A stretch of DNA of 35,331 bases from Candidatus Zixiibacteriota bacterium (GTDB lineage Bacteria > Zixibacteria > MSB-5A5 > GN15 > FEB-12), in contig JAJRSF010000026.1 in assembly GCA_024278935.1 (NCBI GenBank), forward strand, positions 1 to 35,331, written 5' to 3'. Numbering within the stretch: position 1 is the stretch's first letter; each line of letters begins with the position of its first letter. This document shows, one piece after another, positions 24,209 to 31,724 of the stretch. A model generated the notes under the pieces. That model was given only the letters and a program-made list of their open reading frames with translations, made no database searches and was not told the DNA's origin. The translations under genes were made by a program, and so were the position numbers.

Positions 24209-25531
24209 ATGCATCCAATAGTTGAAAAAATTAAACAAGCAGGAATTGTTGGTGCCGGTGGTGCCGGATTCCCTGCCCATATAAAGTTTGACGCCCAAGC
24301 GGAGATAATGATTGCCAATGGTGCCGAGTGTGAACCGCTTCTGTACAAAGACAAAGAGCTGATGCGTCTTTTTCCGAACGAAGTTAAAAAAGGAATGGAA
24401 CTTGCCGCCGAAGCTATCGGCGCATCGAGAACCATCCTCGGAGTCAAAGCAAAAAACGCCGAAGTAATCGGACAGTTTAGAGGACTCTTTGGCGGAACCT
24501 CACACGAGATTTTTGAGATGGGTGACTACTACCCTGCCGGCGACGAATATGTTTTGGTATACGAAGCAACCGGACGGCTTATCCCCTATGGTGGCTACCC
24601 TGTCAATGTCGGGTGCGTTGTATCAAATGTCGAAACACTTTTAAACATAGCTCTCGCCGATTCAGGCATACCTGTTACCGAAACTTTTGTAACACTTAAC
24701 GGCGTTATCAAAAACCCGATGACTCTCAAAGTTCCGATAGGCACTCCGCTCAACGAACTTATCGAATTCGCAGGCGGGTTCACAATCGACAGCGATGTCG
24801 CCACTCTCGCAGGCGGAGCTATGATGGGCAACCTGCAGACTGATTTTTCTTTACCTCTCACAAAAACTTGTGCGGGGTTTATATTTTTACCGACTGATCA
24901 TAACTTAGTACGTCGTCGTGGTGAATCTCTTTCTGAAATGAAAAAGATCGGACAGTCAGCATGCGACCAATGCACCTACTGCACCGAGTTCTGTCCTCGC
25001 TACTTATTAGGCTATCATATCGAACCACACAAAGTCATGCGTTCGCTTGGCTTCGCTGGGGAACAGGATGATTTCTGGGGTTTACACGCTATAAACTGTT
25101 GCGAATGCAATCTCTGTTCGCTTTATGCATGTCCAGAAGACCTGGATCCAAAACAAGCCTGCGTAAGATCCAAACGAAATATAAAACTCAAAGATATTCC
25201 GTACACTCCTCCACCGGAAGAACTCAAAGCACATCCAATGCAGGAACATCGCAAAGTTTCTATTCACAAACTGACTCGCAAACTCGGATTGATACCATAT
25301 AAAAACGATGCACTCTTTAACGATGCACCTTTTAAACCATCACAGGTTGTTATCCCTCTTTCGCAACATGTAGGTTCTCCGGCAGTTGCAAAAGTTTCTG
25401 TCGGTGATTCTGTTTCACTTGGTGACTTGATAGGAACAATCCCCGATGGTTCCATGGGTGCCAACATACACGCATCGATAAACGGAACGGTCTCCCACGT
25501 AGATGAAAATATCACAATAAAGGCAAGATAG
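24209..25531 (+). CDS. pduS: PduS-like (RnfC-type) Fe-S flavoprotein of the microcompartment
   Basis: From ATG at 24209 the product is 440 residues; ATG at 24185 would add eight residues and overlap the cyclase-like gene further. GIVGAGGAGFPAHIKF and MIANGAECEPLLYKDKELM form the NADH/FMN-binding Complex I 51-kDa-like part, an SLBB domain follows (FVTLNGVIKNPMTLKVPIG), then two [4Fe-4S] motifs, CDQCTYCTEFCP near residue 253 and CCECNLCSLYACP near 297, and a C-terminal lipoyl-like region (VGSPAVAKVSVGDSVSLGD). PduS in propanediol compartments moves electrons from NADH, serving cobalamin reduction. The BMC-T gene starts at the next base. Its electron acceptor here is unknown. Confidence 0.92.
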   Translation: MHPIVEKIKQAGIVGAGGAGFPAHIKFDAQAEIMIANGAECEPLLYKDKELMRLFPNEVKKGMELAAEAIGASRTILGVKAKNAEVIGQFRGLFGGTSHEIFEMGDYYPAGDEYVLVYEATGRLIPYGGYPVNVGCVVSNVETLLNIALADSGIPVTETFVTLNGVIKNPMTLKVPIGTPLNELIEFAGGFTIDSDVATLAGGAMMGNLQTDFSLPLTKTCAGFIFLPTDHNLVRRRGESLSEMKKIGQSACDQCTYCTEFCPRYLLGYHIEPHKVMRSLGFAGEQDDFWGLHAINCCECNLCSLYACPEDLDPKQACVRSKRNIKLKDIPYTPPPEELKAHPMQEHRKVSIHKLTRKLGLIPYKNDALFNDAPFKPSQVVIPLSQHVGSPAVAKVSVGDSVSLGDLIGTIPDGSMGANIHASINGTVSHVDENITIKAR

Positions 25532-26083
25532 ATGGAATATACCGCAATAGGATTAATAGAATATAGCTCGATTGCCAAAGGTATCGGATCCGCAGACGAG
25601 ATGCTCAAAGCGGCATCGGTCGAGATGGTTATCAGCCGTACAATTTGCTCGGGCAAATATATGAACATGGTCGCAGGCGATGTCGAAGCGGTCAAGCAAG
25701 CAGTCGATGCGGGCGAAGCGTATGGTGCCGAGTCGGTCATTGACAATTTTATCATTCCGAATGTACATCCCGATGTTATGCCTGCCATGTCAGGTTCAAC
25801 CCAACTGGTCAAACTTGATGCTCTCGGAATTATCGAATCGTTCTCGGTTGCATCGCTTGTCGAAGCTGCCGATGCTTGTGCTAAAGCTGCCGATGTACGC
25901 CTAATAGAAATTCGTCTTGCCATGGCACTCGGTGGAAAAGCGTTTGTGACGCTTACCGGAAATGTCGGAGCCGTTGAAGCGGCAATTGCTGCCGGTGTCG
26001 AAGTTGTTTCCAAAGCAGGGATGCTTGTTAACCAAGTTGTCATCCCATCCCCAAGCAAAGAACTGATGCGAGATATTTTATAG
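25532..26083 (+). CDS. pduT: BMC-T tandem-domain shell protein, PduT-like
   Basis: The product is 183 residues with two BMC domains in tandem: about 4-88 (AIGLIEYSSIAKGIGSADEM, VAGDVEAVKQAVDAGEAYG, DNFIIPNVHPD) and about 92-180 (ALGIIESFSVASLVEAADAC, LTGNVGAVEAAIAAGVEVVS, QVVIPSPSKEL). A cysteine at about residue 39 (SRTICSGKYMNMVAGD) is placed as in PduT, where three copies hold a [4Fe-4S] cluster in the trimer pore. Direct coupling to the pduS-like gene, with no gap, fits an electron path through the shell. Symbol given by similarity. Confidence 0.9.
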   Translation: MEYTAIGLIEYSSIAKGIGSADEMLKAASVEMVISRTICSGKYMNMVAGDVEAVKQAVDAGEAYGAESVIDNFIIPNVHPDVMPAMSGSTQLVKLDALGIIESFSVASLVEAADACAKAADVRLIEIRLAMALGGKAFVTLTGNVGAVEAAIAAGVEVVSKAGMLVNQVVIPSPSKELMRDIL

Positions 26084-26098
26084 GGCTGTAAAAACTAA

Positions 26099-26530
26099 AT
26101 GATTGAAATTAAAACAAACAAAAGAGATTTGAAAAAAGCAAGAATTCTGTTTCACATTTCTAATAGCTTTTTAATTTCAATTATGGCATCTGGACTTTGG
26201 ATTATGATTAGTACTAATGAATACGAACAATCTATTCGGATGTTAGTTGCTTTGTTAATGTTTTTCCCAATTTGGTTAATTACCCTTTTTGATTATTACT
26301 TTTCATTAGTTATAGTTAATGATAACTTTATTTATAAAAAGTGTCTCTTCATGAAAAGAATAAATATTCAAGATATAAATAAAATAAAAACTGGGAATGG
26401 TTTTATTATTGTGTTTGATAAATTAAAATCAATTAAAGTTGATAAACAATATGGAAAGTTTAATGAAATTTCTGCTTTCATTTTACAACAAGTTTCAAAC
26501 AATAAAAACATCGAAATAATCAACATGTAA
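26099..26530 (+). CDS. small membrane protein with PH-like C-terminal domain
   Basis: The product is 143 residues. Two membrane segments at about 18-40 and 48-72 (ISNSFLISIMASGLWIMIS; VALLMFFPIWLITLFDYYF) are followed by a beta-rich 65-residue stretch (VNDNFIYKKCLFMKRINIQD, IKTGNGFIIVFDKLKSIKV) like bacterial PH (bPH) domains. No partner is known. It is strongly A+T-rich compared with the BMC-T gene before and the helix-linker gene after, so it too appears to be an insertion in the operon. Confidence 0.65.
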   Translation: MIEIKTNKRDLKKARILFHISNSFLISIMASGLWIMISTNEYEQSIRMLVALLMFFPIWLITLFDYYFSLVIVNDNFIYKKCLFMKRINIQDINKIKTGNGFIIVFDKLKSIKVDKQYGKFNEISAFILQQVSNNKNIEIINM

Positions 26531-26565
26531 ATAACTATAGTTGTGAATAAATAGAGAGAAACATT

Positions 26566-26805
26566 ATGGGTTTATCAGAATTTGAAATTAAAAAAATAAC
26601 CGAAATCGTAGCCGGTAAAGTCGGCACTGATCTCGACGCAAAATCTCTTCGCAGAGTTATCGACTCTGTCGTTGACAATCTCCAAGCGAACAACAATCCG
26701 TCAGTCACAGGTGCAACATGTGATGTGTCTTCATCGGATGGAAAAACTAACGCTAAACCAAAAGCGTATGTATCACCAACCGTGCAAAAATATCTTACCG
26801 ATTAA
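26566..26805 (+). CDS. short protein with encapsulation-peptide-like helix; in frame with the ACT gene across a TAA
   Basis: The product is 79 residues. Residues 3-40 form amphipathic helices (LSEFEIKKITEIVAGKVG; DAKSLRRVIDSVVDNLQ) of the kind used as encapsulation peptides or short coiled-coil targeting tags in BMC cargo, then a flexible Ser/Lys/Pro-rich linker to KAYVSPTVQKYLTD. The TAA at 26803-26805 is followed in the same frame by PQEQGAGGLYREIEKS and the ACT domain, with no gap. So the ancestral protein may have been a helix-linker-ACT fusion of 187 residues that recruits the ACT domain into the shell. Either the stop is new, an error, or the two parts are translated separately. Confidence 0.65.
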   Translation: MGLSEFEIKKITEIVAGKVGTDLDAKSLRRVIDSVVDNLQANNNPSVTGATCDVSSSDGKTNAKPKAYVSPTVQKYLTD

Positions 26806-26829
26806 CCCCAAGAACAGGGTGCCGGCGGA

Positions 26830-27129
26830 TTGTACCGTGAGATTGAAAAATCGGATGCATCACGAATCATCGTTGCTGCTTTCGGAAAGAACCGTCCTGG
26901 TGTGGTAGCCGCTATTACAAAAATTCTTGCTGATTTGAATTGTTCTATTGAAGATATTTCGCAGACAATCATGCAGGACTTTTTCTCGATGATTATGGTT
27001 GTTAATATGAAAGACTGCACGATGGATTTTGCGGCGTTGCGTGAAAAGATACAAGCGACCGAATCAACCCTTGGCATGAAAGTATATGTCATGCACGAAG
27101 ACATTTTCAAATACATGCATAGGATTTAA
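26830..27129 (+). CDS. ACT-domain protein, UPF0237 family
   Basis: The product is 99 residues from TTG at 26830; the start is doubtful because GGCGGA abuts the TTG. The sequence RIIVAAFGKNRPGVVAAITKIL, NCSIEDISQTIMQDFFSMIMV and a C-terminal VMHEDIFKYMHRI match UPF0237 proteins (COG3830), single ACT domains that usually sit beside UPF0210 in an operon. ACT domains bind small ligands, mostly amino acids, as dimers. UPF0210 is indeed downstream but is separated by an inverted toxin-antitoxin-chaperone module. The in-frame upstream helix-linker segment suggests this ACT protein is, or was, BMC cargo. Confidence 0.8.
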   Translation: MYREIEKSDASRIIVAAFGKNRPGVVAAITKILADLNCSIEDISQTIMQDFFSMIMVVNMKDCTMDFAALREKIQATESTLGMKVYVMHEDIFKYMHRI

Positions 27130-27159
27130 AAAAAGCCCTCTGATAGAGGGCTTTTTTTT
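27128..27159. terminator. bidirectional terminator between the BMC operon and the TAC module
   Basis: GCCCTC (27135-27140) pairs with GAGGGC (27146-27151), extended by A runs on the left and T runs on the right to an 11-pair stem. It serves the plus-strand ACT gene and the converging SecB-like gene. Confidence 0.92.
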
Positions 27160-27598
27160 AGTTCTTACCAACAAGGTTTTTTCTAAGAGGTAAAATAAGT
27201 TGGGGCAATCCCATTCTAGAAAGAATAGTATTGATATATTCTCTAAAATATGGAAATGTTTGAAGTGGTAAACTATGTTTACTGTAAATCATAAAAAACT
27301 CTTCCGGAACTTCTTTATCTAATTCAAACAATACTGAATATTTTATTAAAATGTCAAAAACTTTCTTTCTACCATTTTTTGCTTTTAATTTATATAGTAC
27401 TTCAATTTCAACTAAATCTTCTCCAAAATCTTTCAAATTTGTACTTTCGTCAAATTGTAATTTTGCACTACCAGGGAAATTACGTTCAAACAATTTGGAA
27501 TTAATTTCAGTTACAAAAATATCACGTAGATTAATGTGTTGCAATAATTCATTATACTTTTTTGGTGGTATTTTCTTTTTAGCGTCTTCAAATAACAT
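27158..27598 (-). CDS. SecB-like chaperone of a toxin-antitoxin-chaperone (TAC) module
   Basis: The product is 146 residues. The C-terminal half, FDILIKYSVLFELDKEVPEEFFMIYSKHSLPLQTFPYFREYINTILSRMGLPQLILPLRK in outline, carries the SecB-superfamily pattern (FPYFREYINTILSRMG and GLPQLILPL). Stand-alone SecB-like proteins coded after a toxin-antitoxin pair are known as TAC chaperones, which protect the antitoxin from degradation and aggregation. It starts five bases after the HicB stop with AGGA upstream, so it is translationally linked. It is probably the third gene of the unit rather than a general export chaperone. Confidence 0.8.
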   Translation of the reverse strand: MLFEDAKKKIPPKKYNELLQHINLRDIFVTEINSKLFERNFPGSAKLQFDESTNLKDFGEDLVEIEVLYKLKAKNGRKKVFDILIKYSVLFELDKEVPEEFFMIYSKHSLPLQTFPYFREYINTILSRMGLPQLILPLRKNLVGKN

Positions 27599-27603
27599 AG
27601 AAT

Positions 27604-28137
27604 TTATCCTGTTTTGCTATATTTTTTTGGTATTACATATGACTCAGATTCATCATTCAAATTCCCAAAACGATAATTAATATTAGTTTCACATTTATTA
27701 ATCATTTTTTCTAACTTTTTCTCTGTAGTTTTAAAGAAATAAGTTGTAAATTCATTTGTTGCACAATAAATATTTAAGATATTATCAATAAATGCATTTA
27801 AACTTTTACTATTTCTCTCTGATAACATTATTAACTTCTTATGTAAGATTGGAGAAATACGAACTATAAACTTACCACTAGGTAAGGAATCATCTACTCT
27901 TGTTGGTTCTTTTATAGAAATTTTGTTCTCAAAATAGTATTCAAAAAGTTCAATCCTAGTTTCTTCAAAACTTTCTACTGCTTCACTTTTGCTAGCACCA
28001 ACACCATAAAAAGCTTTTGAATCTAAATCCTTTGTATAAGCTTTATACATGTAATCATCTTCATCTTCGATCCTATCAACCTTAATATCATAGTCTAGAT
28101 TTAGATAATACTTTAGATCCTTAATTTGTGTTGTCAC
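27604..28137 (-). CDS. HicB-family antitoxin with C-terminal extension
   Basis: The product is 177 residues. Residues about 10-75 have the HicB partial RNase-H-like fold (YYLNLDYDIKVDRIEDEDD, YTKDLDSKAFYGVGASKSEA). Residues about 95-125 are a ribbon-helix-helix DNA-binding part (SGKFIVRISPILHKKLIML, LNAFIDNIL). A further 50 residues (FKTTEKKLEKMINKCETNIN to the end) are not part of normal HicB and may be the chaperone-addiction segment recognised by the SecB-like protein. The start is GTG at 28137 with GGAG seven bases upstream, overlapping the toxin gene by 17 bases. It likely represses its own promoter through the palindrome at 28505-28526. Confidence 0.8.
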   Translation of the reverse strand: MTTQIKDLKYYLNLDYDIKVDRIEDEDDYMYKAYTKDLDSKAFYGVGASKSEAVESFEETRIELFEYYFENKISIKEPTRVDDSLPSGKFIVRISPILHKKLIMLSERNSKSLNAFIDNILNIYCATNEFTTYFFKTTEKKLEKMINKCETNINYRFGNLNDESESYVIPKKYSKTG

Positions 28138-28462
28138 CTTTTGTCTCCTGTTCCATATATTTTATAATATCCATTAAGTTATGGTATAGATATTTCCTAA
28201 AATCAAATCTTGTTATTGTTTCTTTTTTCTTATGACTGACGTGAATAGTAAAATGACCGTCTCCATGATGTTTCTTAAGTAGATAGTGAAAGAAAAACCT
28301 CTTAGATCCTTGACCTCTCTTTCCTGTTGATTTATTAGTTTCTATCTTCTCAACATCCAAATTTTTTTTAATCCATTTCACAATTGGGTAGAAATCAAAC
28401 TCTCTTTTTTTAGAACTATGATACACTTCAAGTTCTTCCCGGAGCTTTTCAAAATCAATCAA
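28121..28462 (-). CDS. HicA-like toxin (provisional)
   Basis: The product is 113 residues from TTG at 28462, supported by AAAGG seven bases upstream. The middle, GSKRFFFHYLLKKHHGDGHF then TIHVSHKKKETITRFDF and YLYHNLMDII, has the order of a HicA fold (loop, two strands, final helix). The catalytic His normally found right after Gly-Ser is Lys here; a later His (FFFH or HHGDGH) might replace it. It is longer than the usual 60-80 residues, with an extra N-terminal helix. The assignment rests mostly on position before a clear HicB gene. Confidence 0.55.
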   Translation of the reverse strand: MIDFEKLREELEVYHSSKKREFDFYPIVKWIKKNLDVEKIETNKSTGKRGQGSKRFFFHYLLKKHHGDGHFTIHVSHKKKETITRFDFRKYLYHNLMDIIKYMEQETKGDNTN

Positions 28463-28504
28463 GATGTTACCTTTATCGACAATTTGAGAATTATATTAAC
28501 TAGT

Positions 28505-28542
28505 ATGATACTATATATAGTATCATTTTATTCTTTTGTCAA
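28505..28542 (-). promoter_or_regulatory. promoter and 22-bp palindromic operator of the TAC module
   Basis: A perfect palindrome spans 28505-28526 (core TGATACTATATATAGTATCA). On the minus strand a consensus TTGACA (28542-28537) is followed after 17 bases by TATATA (28519-28514), so the -10 box lies inside the palindrome. This fits autorepression by the HicB ribbon-helix-helix domain. Confidence 0.8.
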
Positions 28543-28693
28543 CATTATAACTCCTTATACAACAAAAAGTTTCATTATTAACGTCACTTTTGTATCTTTT
28601 TTCGTTCCTTTAAATTGATATATAATTACAATTTAGACATCCATCAATTCATCAACATCAGAAGCTGTTGCCTTTTAATAGCTTATAAATCAC

Positions 28694-28722
28694 TTTTTTT
28701 TGTCCTCTAAATGCTGTATAAT
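28694..28722 (+). promoter_or_regulatory. possible promoter of the UPF0210 gene
   Basis: TATAAT at 28717-28722 has TTTTTT 17 bases upstream, 40 bases before the ATG at 28762. A second TATAAT is at 28621-28626. The rest of the 28463-28761 gap, beyond the TAC operator, is AT-rich with no gene. A separate promoter would be needed because the TAC module and terminator cut the gene off from the BMC operon. Confidence 0.4.
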
Positions 28723-28761
28723 TTACTAATTGTATAAAAAATTTAGAACGGAAATAAGATT

Positions 28762-30117
28762 ATGACATACAAACCAGAAGAAATTATCGAAACTATCCAC
28801 ATGACCGAAGTCGAACATCTCGACATTCGTACCGTCACAATGGGAATCTCACTACGCGACTGCTCCTCCCCCAACCCCGCCCAACTGCTTGACAATATCA
28901 AAAACAAATTGCTCACCACCGCCAAAGACCATGTCAAAACTGTTGAAGCTGTCTCCAACGAATTCGGAATTCCTATTGCCAACAAACGTATTTCGGTCAC
29001 ACCAATCTCTATCGTCGCCGATGGTCACACCCGCGAAACATTTGTCGAAGTCTGCAAAATGCTTGACTACTGTGCCAAAGAAATCGGTATCGACTACCTT
29101 GGTGGTTACACCGCATTGGTACAAAAAGGAATGACAAAAGGTGATAAAAATTTAATAGAATCAATCCCCGAAGCGTTGGCTGTCACCGAACGAGTTTGTT
29201 CATCGGTCAATATCGCATCGACTAAAGCAGGCATCAACATGAACGCCGTCGCCAAGATGGGTCATGTTATCAAAGAACTCGCCCACAATACCGAAGAAGC
29301 TATCGGTTGTTGCAAGTTAGTCGTCTTCGCAAACTGCGTTGAAGACAATCCGTTTATCGCAGGAGCCTTCCACGGTGTCACCGAACCGGAAGTTGTTATC
29401 AATGTTGGAATCTCCGGTCCCGGCGTAGTTCTCGCCGCTGTCAAAAAAGCAGGTGATTGCGACCTCGGTGCATTGGCAGAAGTTATCAAACGGACAGCAT
29501 TCAAAGTTACCCGTATGGGTGAGATGGTCGGGCGTAAAGTTTCCGAACGATTAGGAATTGAATTTGGAATTATAGATATATCGCTCGCTCCAACTCCTGC
29601 CGAGGGAGATTCAGTCGCAGCAATCCTTGAAGAGATTGGTCTCGAACGTTGCGGATGTCACGGAACCACCGCGGCACTTATGATGCTTAACGATGCAGTG
29701 AAAAAAGGCGGCATGATGGCATCGTCGTATGTCGGCGGTATGTCGGGTGCGTTTATCCCGGTATCGGAAGATGCCAATATGATAGCTGCCGTTGAAGCAG
29801 GTGCAATAAGTTTGGACAAACTTGAAGCGATGACTGCCGTTTGTTCAGTCGGGCTTGATATGGTTGCAGTTCCCGGTGACACCTCGCCCGAAACAATTTC
29901 AGCAATCATTGCCGATGAAGCGGCGATAGGTGTCGTCAATAATAAAACAACCGCAGTGCGAATTATTCCTGTTCCCGGTAAAGGTGTTGGAGAATCAGCT
30001 GTGTATGGCGGACTGCTAGGTACCGCTCCTGTGATGGCTGTCTCGAAATTTTCAGCAGCCAAACTTATTAATCGAGGTGGACGAATCCCCGCCCCTGCTA
30101 AGGGGATCAACAACTAG
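28762..30117 (+). CDS. UPF0210 (DUF711) family protein, PFL-like fold
   Basis: The product is 451 residues, full length for the family. Hallmarks are [20 protein letters not shown] with [113 protein letters not shown] and [16 protein letters not shown]. The solved streptococcal member has a pyruvate-formate-lyase-like barrel, but no glycyl-radical motif is visible here and the reaction is unknown. Its usual operon partner, a UPF0237 ACT protein, lies upstream beyond the TAC module. No separate N-terminal targeting peptide is seen, so recruitment to the shell, if any, would be through the ACT protein. Confidence 0.93.
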   Translation: MTYKPEEIIETIHMTEVEHLDIRTVTMGISLRDCSSPNPAQLLDNIKNKLLTTAKDHVKTVEAVSNEFGIPIANKRISVTPISIVADGHTRETFVEVCKMLDYCAKEIGIDYLGGYTALVQKGMTKGDKNLIESIPEALAVTERVCSSVNIASTKAGINMNAVAKMGHVIKELAHNTEEAIGCCKLVVFANCVEDNPFIAGAFHGVTEPEVVINVGISGPGVVLAAVKKAGDCDLGALAEVIKRTAFKVTRMGEMVGRKVSERLGIEFGIIDISLAPTPAEGDSVAAILEEIGLERCGCHGTTAALMMLNDAVKKGGMMASSYVGGMSGAFIPVSEDANMIAAVEAGAISLDKLEAMTAVCSVGLDMVAVPGDTSPETISAIIADEAAIGVVNNKTTAVRIIPVPGKGVGESAVYGGLLGTAPVMAVSKFSAAKLINRGGRIPAPAKGINN

Positions 30118-30118
30118 T

Positions 30119-31023
30119 ATGAAAATACTTATCGTCAGCCTTCTAATTTTACTAGCCACTTCTTCAGTTAAAGCTATAACTCCAGAAAAATTTGAATCTA
30201 TCATGCAATTGCTTGATGAAAAAATATTTGATTCAACATTTATAATTATGAAAAGCTTTGAATCTCAAGATGTAAAAGATCCTGAGTATTATGTAGTTCT
30301 AATTAACTATTACTTCATGAAATCAAAACATGAAACCATAACAGTTAATCACGGAGTGCCCCAACCAGATGATACTACTCTTATGTTTGAGGATTCCTTA
30401 GGAAATGTTGTTGGATATCTAGGCTCACAAGTTGAATATAATTTTGATACTTTGAACTATGGAATTCAAATCTTTGAAGATGGACTAAAATTATTCCAAA
30501 TAGATTGGATATGCATTTCGGACTTGTGTACGTTTGCGAGACAGTTGAACTCTATGATAAAATGACTATATCCTTAATAAATATTATGACCACTATGAAA
30601 GAAATAAATAATCAATGGTTATGGTCATTTTCTAAACCACTTCAAGAAAATCCTTATGAGTTTATTCTAGAAAATGTTCAGTCTAGAGTCTTAGCATTAT
30701 TTAATAGTGACTTTCCTGAAAAAAATATATTTATTGATAAAATTTCAAAATCAATGGTAGAACACTTTCCTCAAAGTACTTATGGGTATACAAACTTAGG
30801 TTATCTAAACATTAATACTGAAAATTACAATAAAAGTATAGAATATCTTTTAAAAGCATACAATTTAGATTCTAAAGATATAATTGTAATCGCAAATTTA
30901 GCTAGAGCATATAGTTTAAATAAAGAGGTTAGCAAAGCAAAAAAGTATTATAATTTAATGATAAAAATTGGTTCAATCCAAGATGAGCAGTACGCTAAGA
31001 AACAATTAAAACTGATAGAATAA
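30119..31023 (+). CDS. exported TPR protein, frameshifted
   Basis: Two frames, 30119-30565 and 30505-31023, read as one protein of about 301 residues if one T is restored at about 30495. The first frame gives a signal peptide (ILIVSLLILLATSSVKA) and about 120 residues, then turns to FQIDWICISD; the second supplies LDMHFGLVYVCETVEL. Restored, the junction is GLKLFPNRLDMHFGL, a motif typical of this group of uncharacterised TPR proteins. A TPR pair is clear near the C-terminus (GYTNLGYLNINTENYNKSIE, VIANLARAYSLNKEVSKAKK). It starts two bases after UPF0210 but is far richer in A+T. Real mutation or sequencing error cannot be told apart here. Confidence 0.7.
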
Positions 31024-31033
31024 AAGCAACGCC

Positions 31034-31060
31034 GTAGGTCAGGTCTTTCCGAGACCTGAC
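31034..31060. repeat. GTAGG-type hairpin repeat, copy A
   Basis: GTCAGGTCT (31038-31046) pairs with AGACCTGAC (31052-31060), preceded by GTAG. A degenerate copy (31688-31714) lies on the other side of the lipoprotein gene. Confidence 0.75.
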
Positions 31061-31083
31061 AAGAAATACCAGGAGGAAAATAA

Positions 31084-31683
31084 ATGAATTTAATCAAATC
31101 TAAAATTCTAAGATATATCTGTTTATTTGTCTTATTATTTTCTTTAAGTGGCTGTCCATACAACCCACATAAAATTCTATTTTATGAAAATAAAAAATTA
31201 AAAGAATATATAGTAATATATTATGAATCAGATGACTTTTATATTAACATTGGTGGAAGCTCCTATTTTAATCATCATACTTCTAGAAATTACAGTGTCT
31301 TACAGAATGTAGAAAAGTCAATAGCTTATGATATAGACTTAAATTTTTATATAAAATATGATTCACAAAAAATTGATTTAAGTTTTCACCCTAAATCAAT
31401 TCAAATATTCTTTCCAGACATAGAATTAAAACCAAATCTTGAAAAACAAAAATCAAGTTACAATGAAGAAGCATTTAGTTTTGTAGGTAGCTATGAAACT
31501 ATGATTAAATATTCAGATTTAGATACTCGCAAATGTGCTAATGATGGTTATAATATAAAAATCATCCTTAATGATTGGTTACAAAATGATGGTGTTTCAG
31601 TATTTACAGATACTTTATACGCTTGCGATAAAAAAATCAATCATCTAAGAATGAAATCAAGAGAAATTATATATATTGAATAG
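31084..31683 (+). CDS. lipoprotein of unknown function
   Basis: The product is 199 residues. A lipoprotein signal peptide is clear: basic start, hydrophobic YICLFVLLFSLSGC with the lipobox LSGC at residue 23, so the mature protein is lipid-anchored. The rest is polar and beta-rich with two more cysteine-containing segments (DTRKCANDG, LYACDKK), perhaps a disulfide pair. No family is recognised. AGGAGG lies directly upstream. It is as A+T-rich as the preceding TPR gene, and the two may have arrived together; GTAGG-type hairpins stand on both sides. Confidence 0.75.
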   Translation: MNLIKSKILRYICLFVLLFSLSGCPYNPHKILFYENKKLKEYIVIYYESDDFYINIGGSSYFNHHTSRNYSVLQNVEKSIAYDIDLNFYIKYDSQKIDLSFHPKSIQIFFPDIELKPNLEKQKSSYNEEAFSFVGSYETMIKYSDLDTRKCANDGYNIKIILNDWLQNDGVSVFTDTLYACDKKINHLRMKSREIIYIE

Positions 31684-31687
31684 GCTT

Positions 31688-31714
31688 GTAGGTACCGTCT
31701 TTCCGAGACCAGTC
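31688..31714. repeat. GTAGG-type hairpin repeat, copy B (degenerate)
   Basis: It matches copy A (31034-31060) over most of its length, sharing GTAGGT and GTCTTTCCGAGACC, but the outer stem bases have changed and pair poorly. A second GTAGGGG follows at 31719. Confidence 0.6.
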
Positions 31715-31724
31715 TTCGTAGGGG

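Noticed and set aside
25264-26058. Minus-strand open frame of 264 codons
   Set aside because: It is antisense to the PduS-like end and the BMC-T gene; its Ala/Ser/Thr-rich composition is a mirror of the BMC codons.
9272-26805. General reassignment of UAA as a sense codon
   Set aside because: Most genes in the window (for example recO, clpC, the sigma-54 activator and the BMC-H gene) end at TAA exactly where their families end.
29658-30113. Minus-strand open frame of 151 codons
   Set aside because: It is antisense to the conserved C-terminal half of UPF0210.
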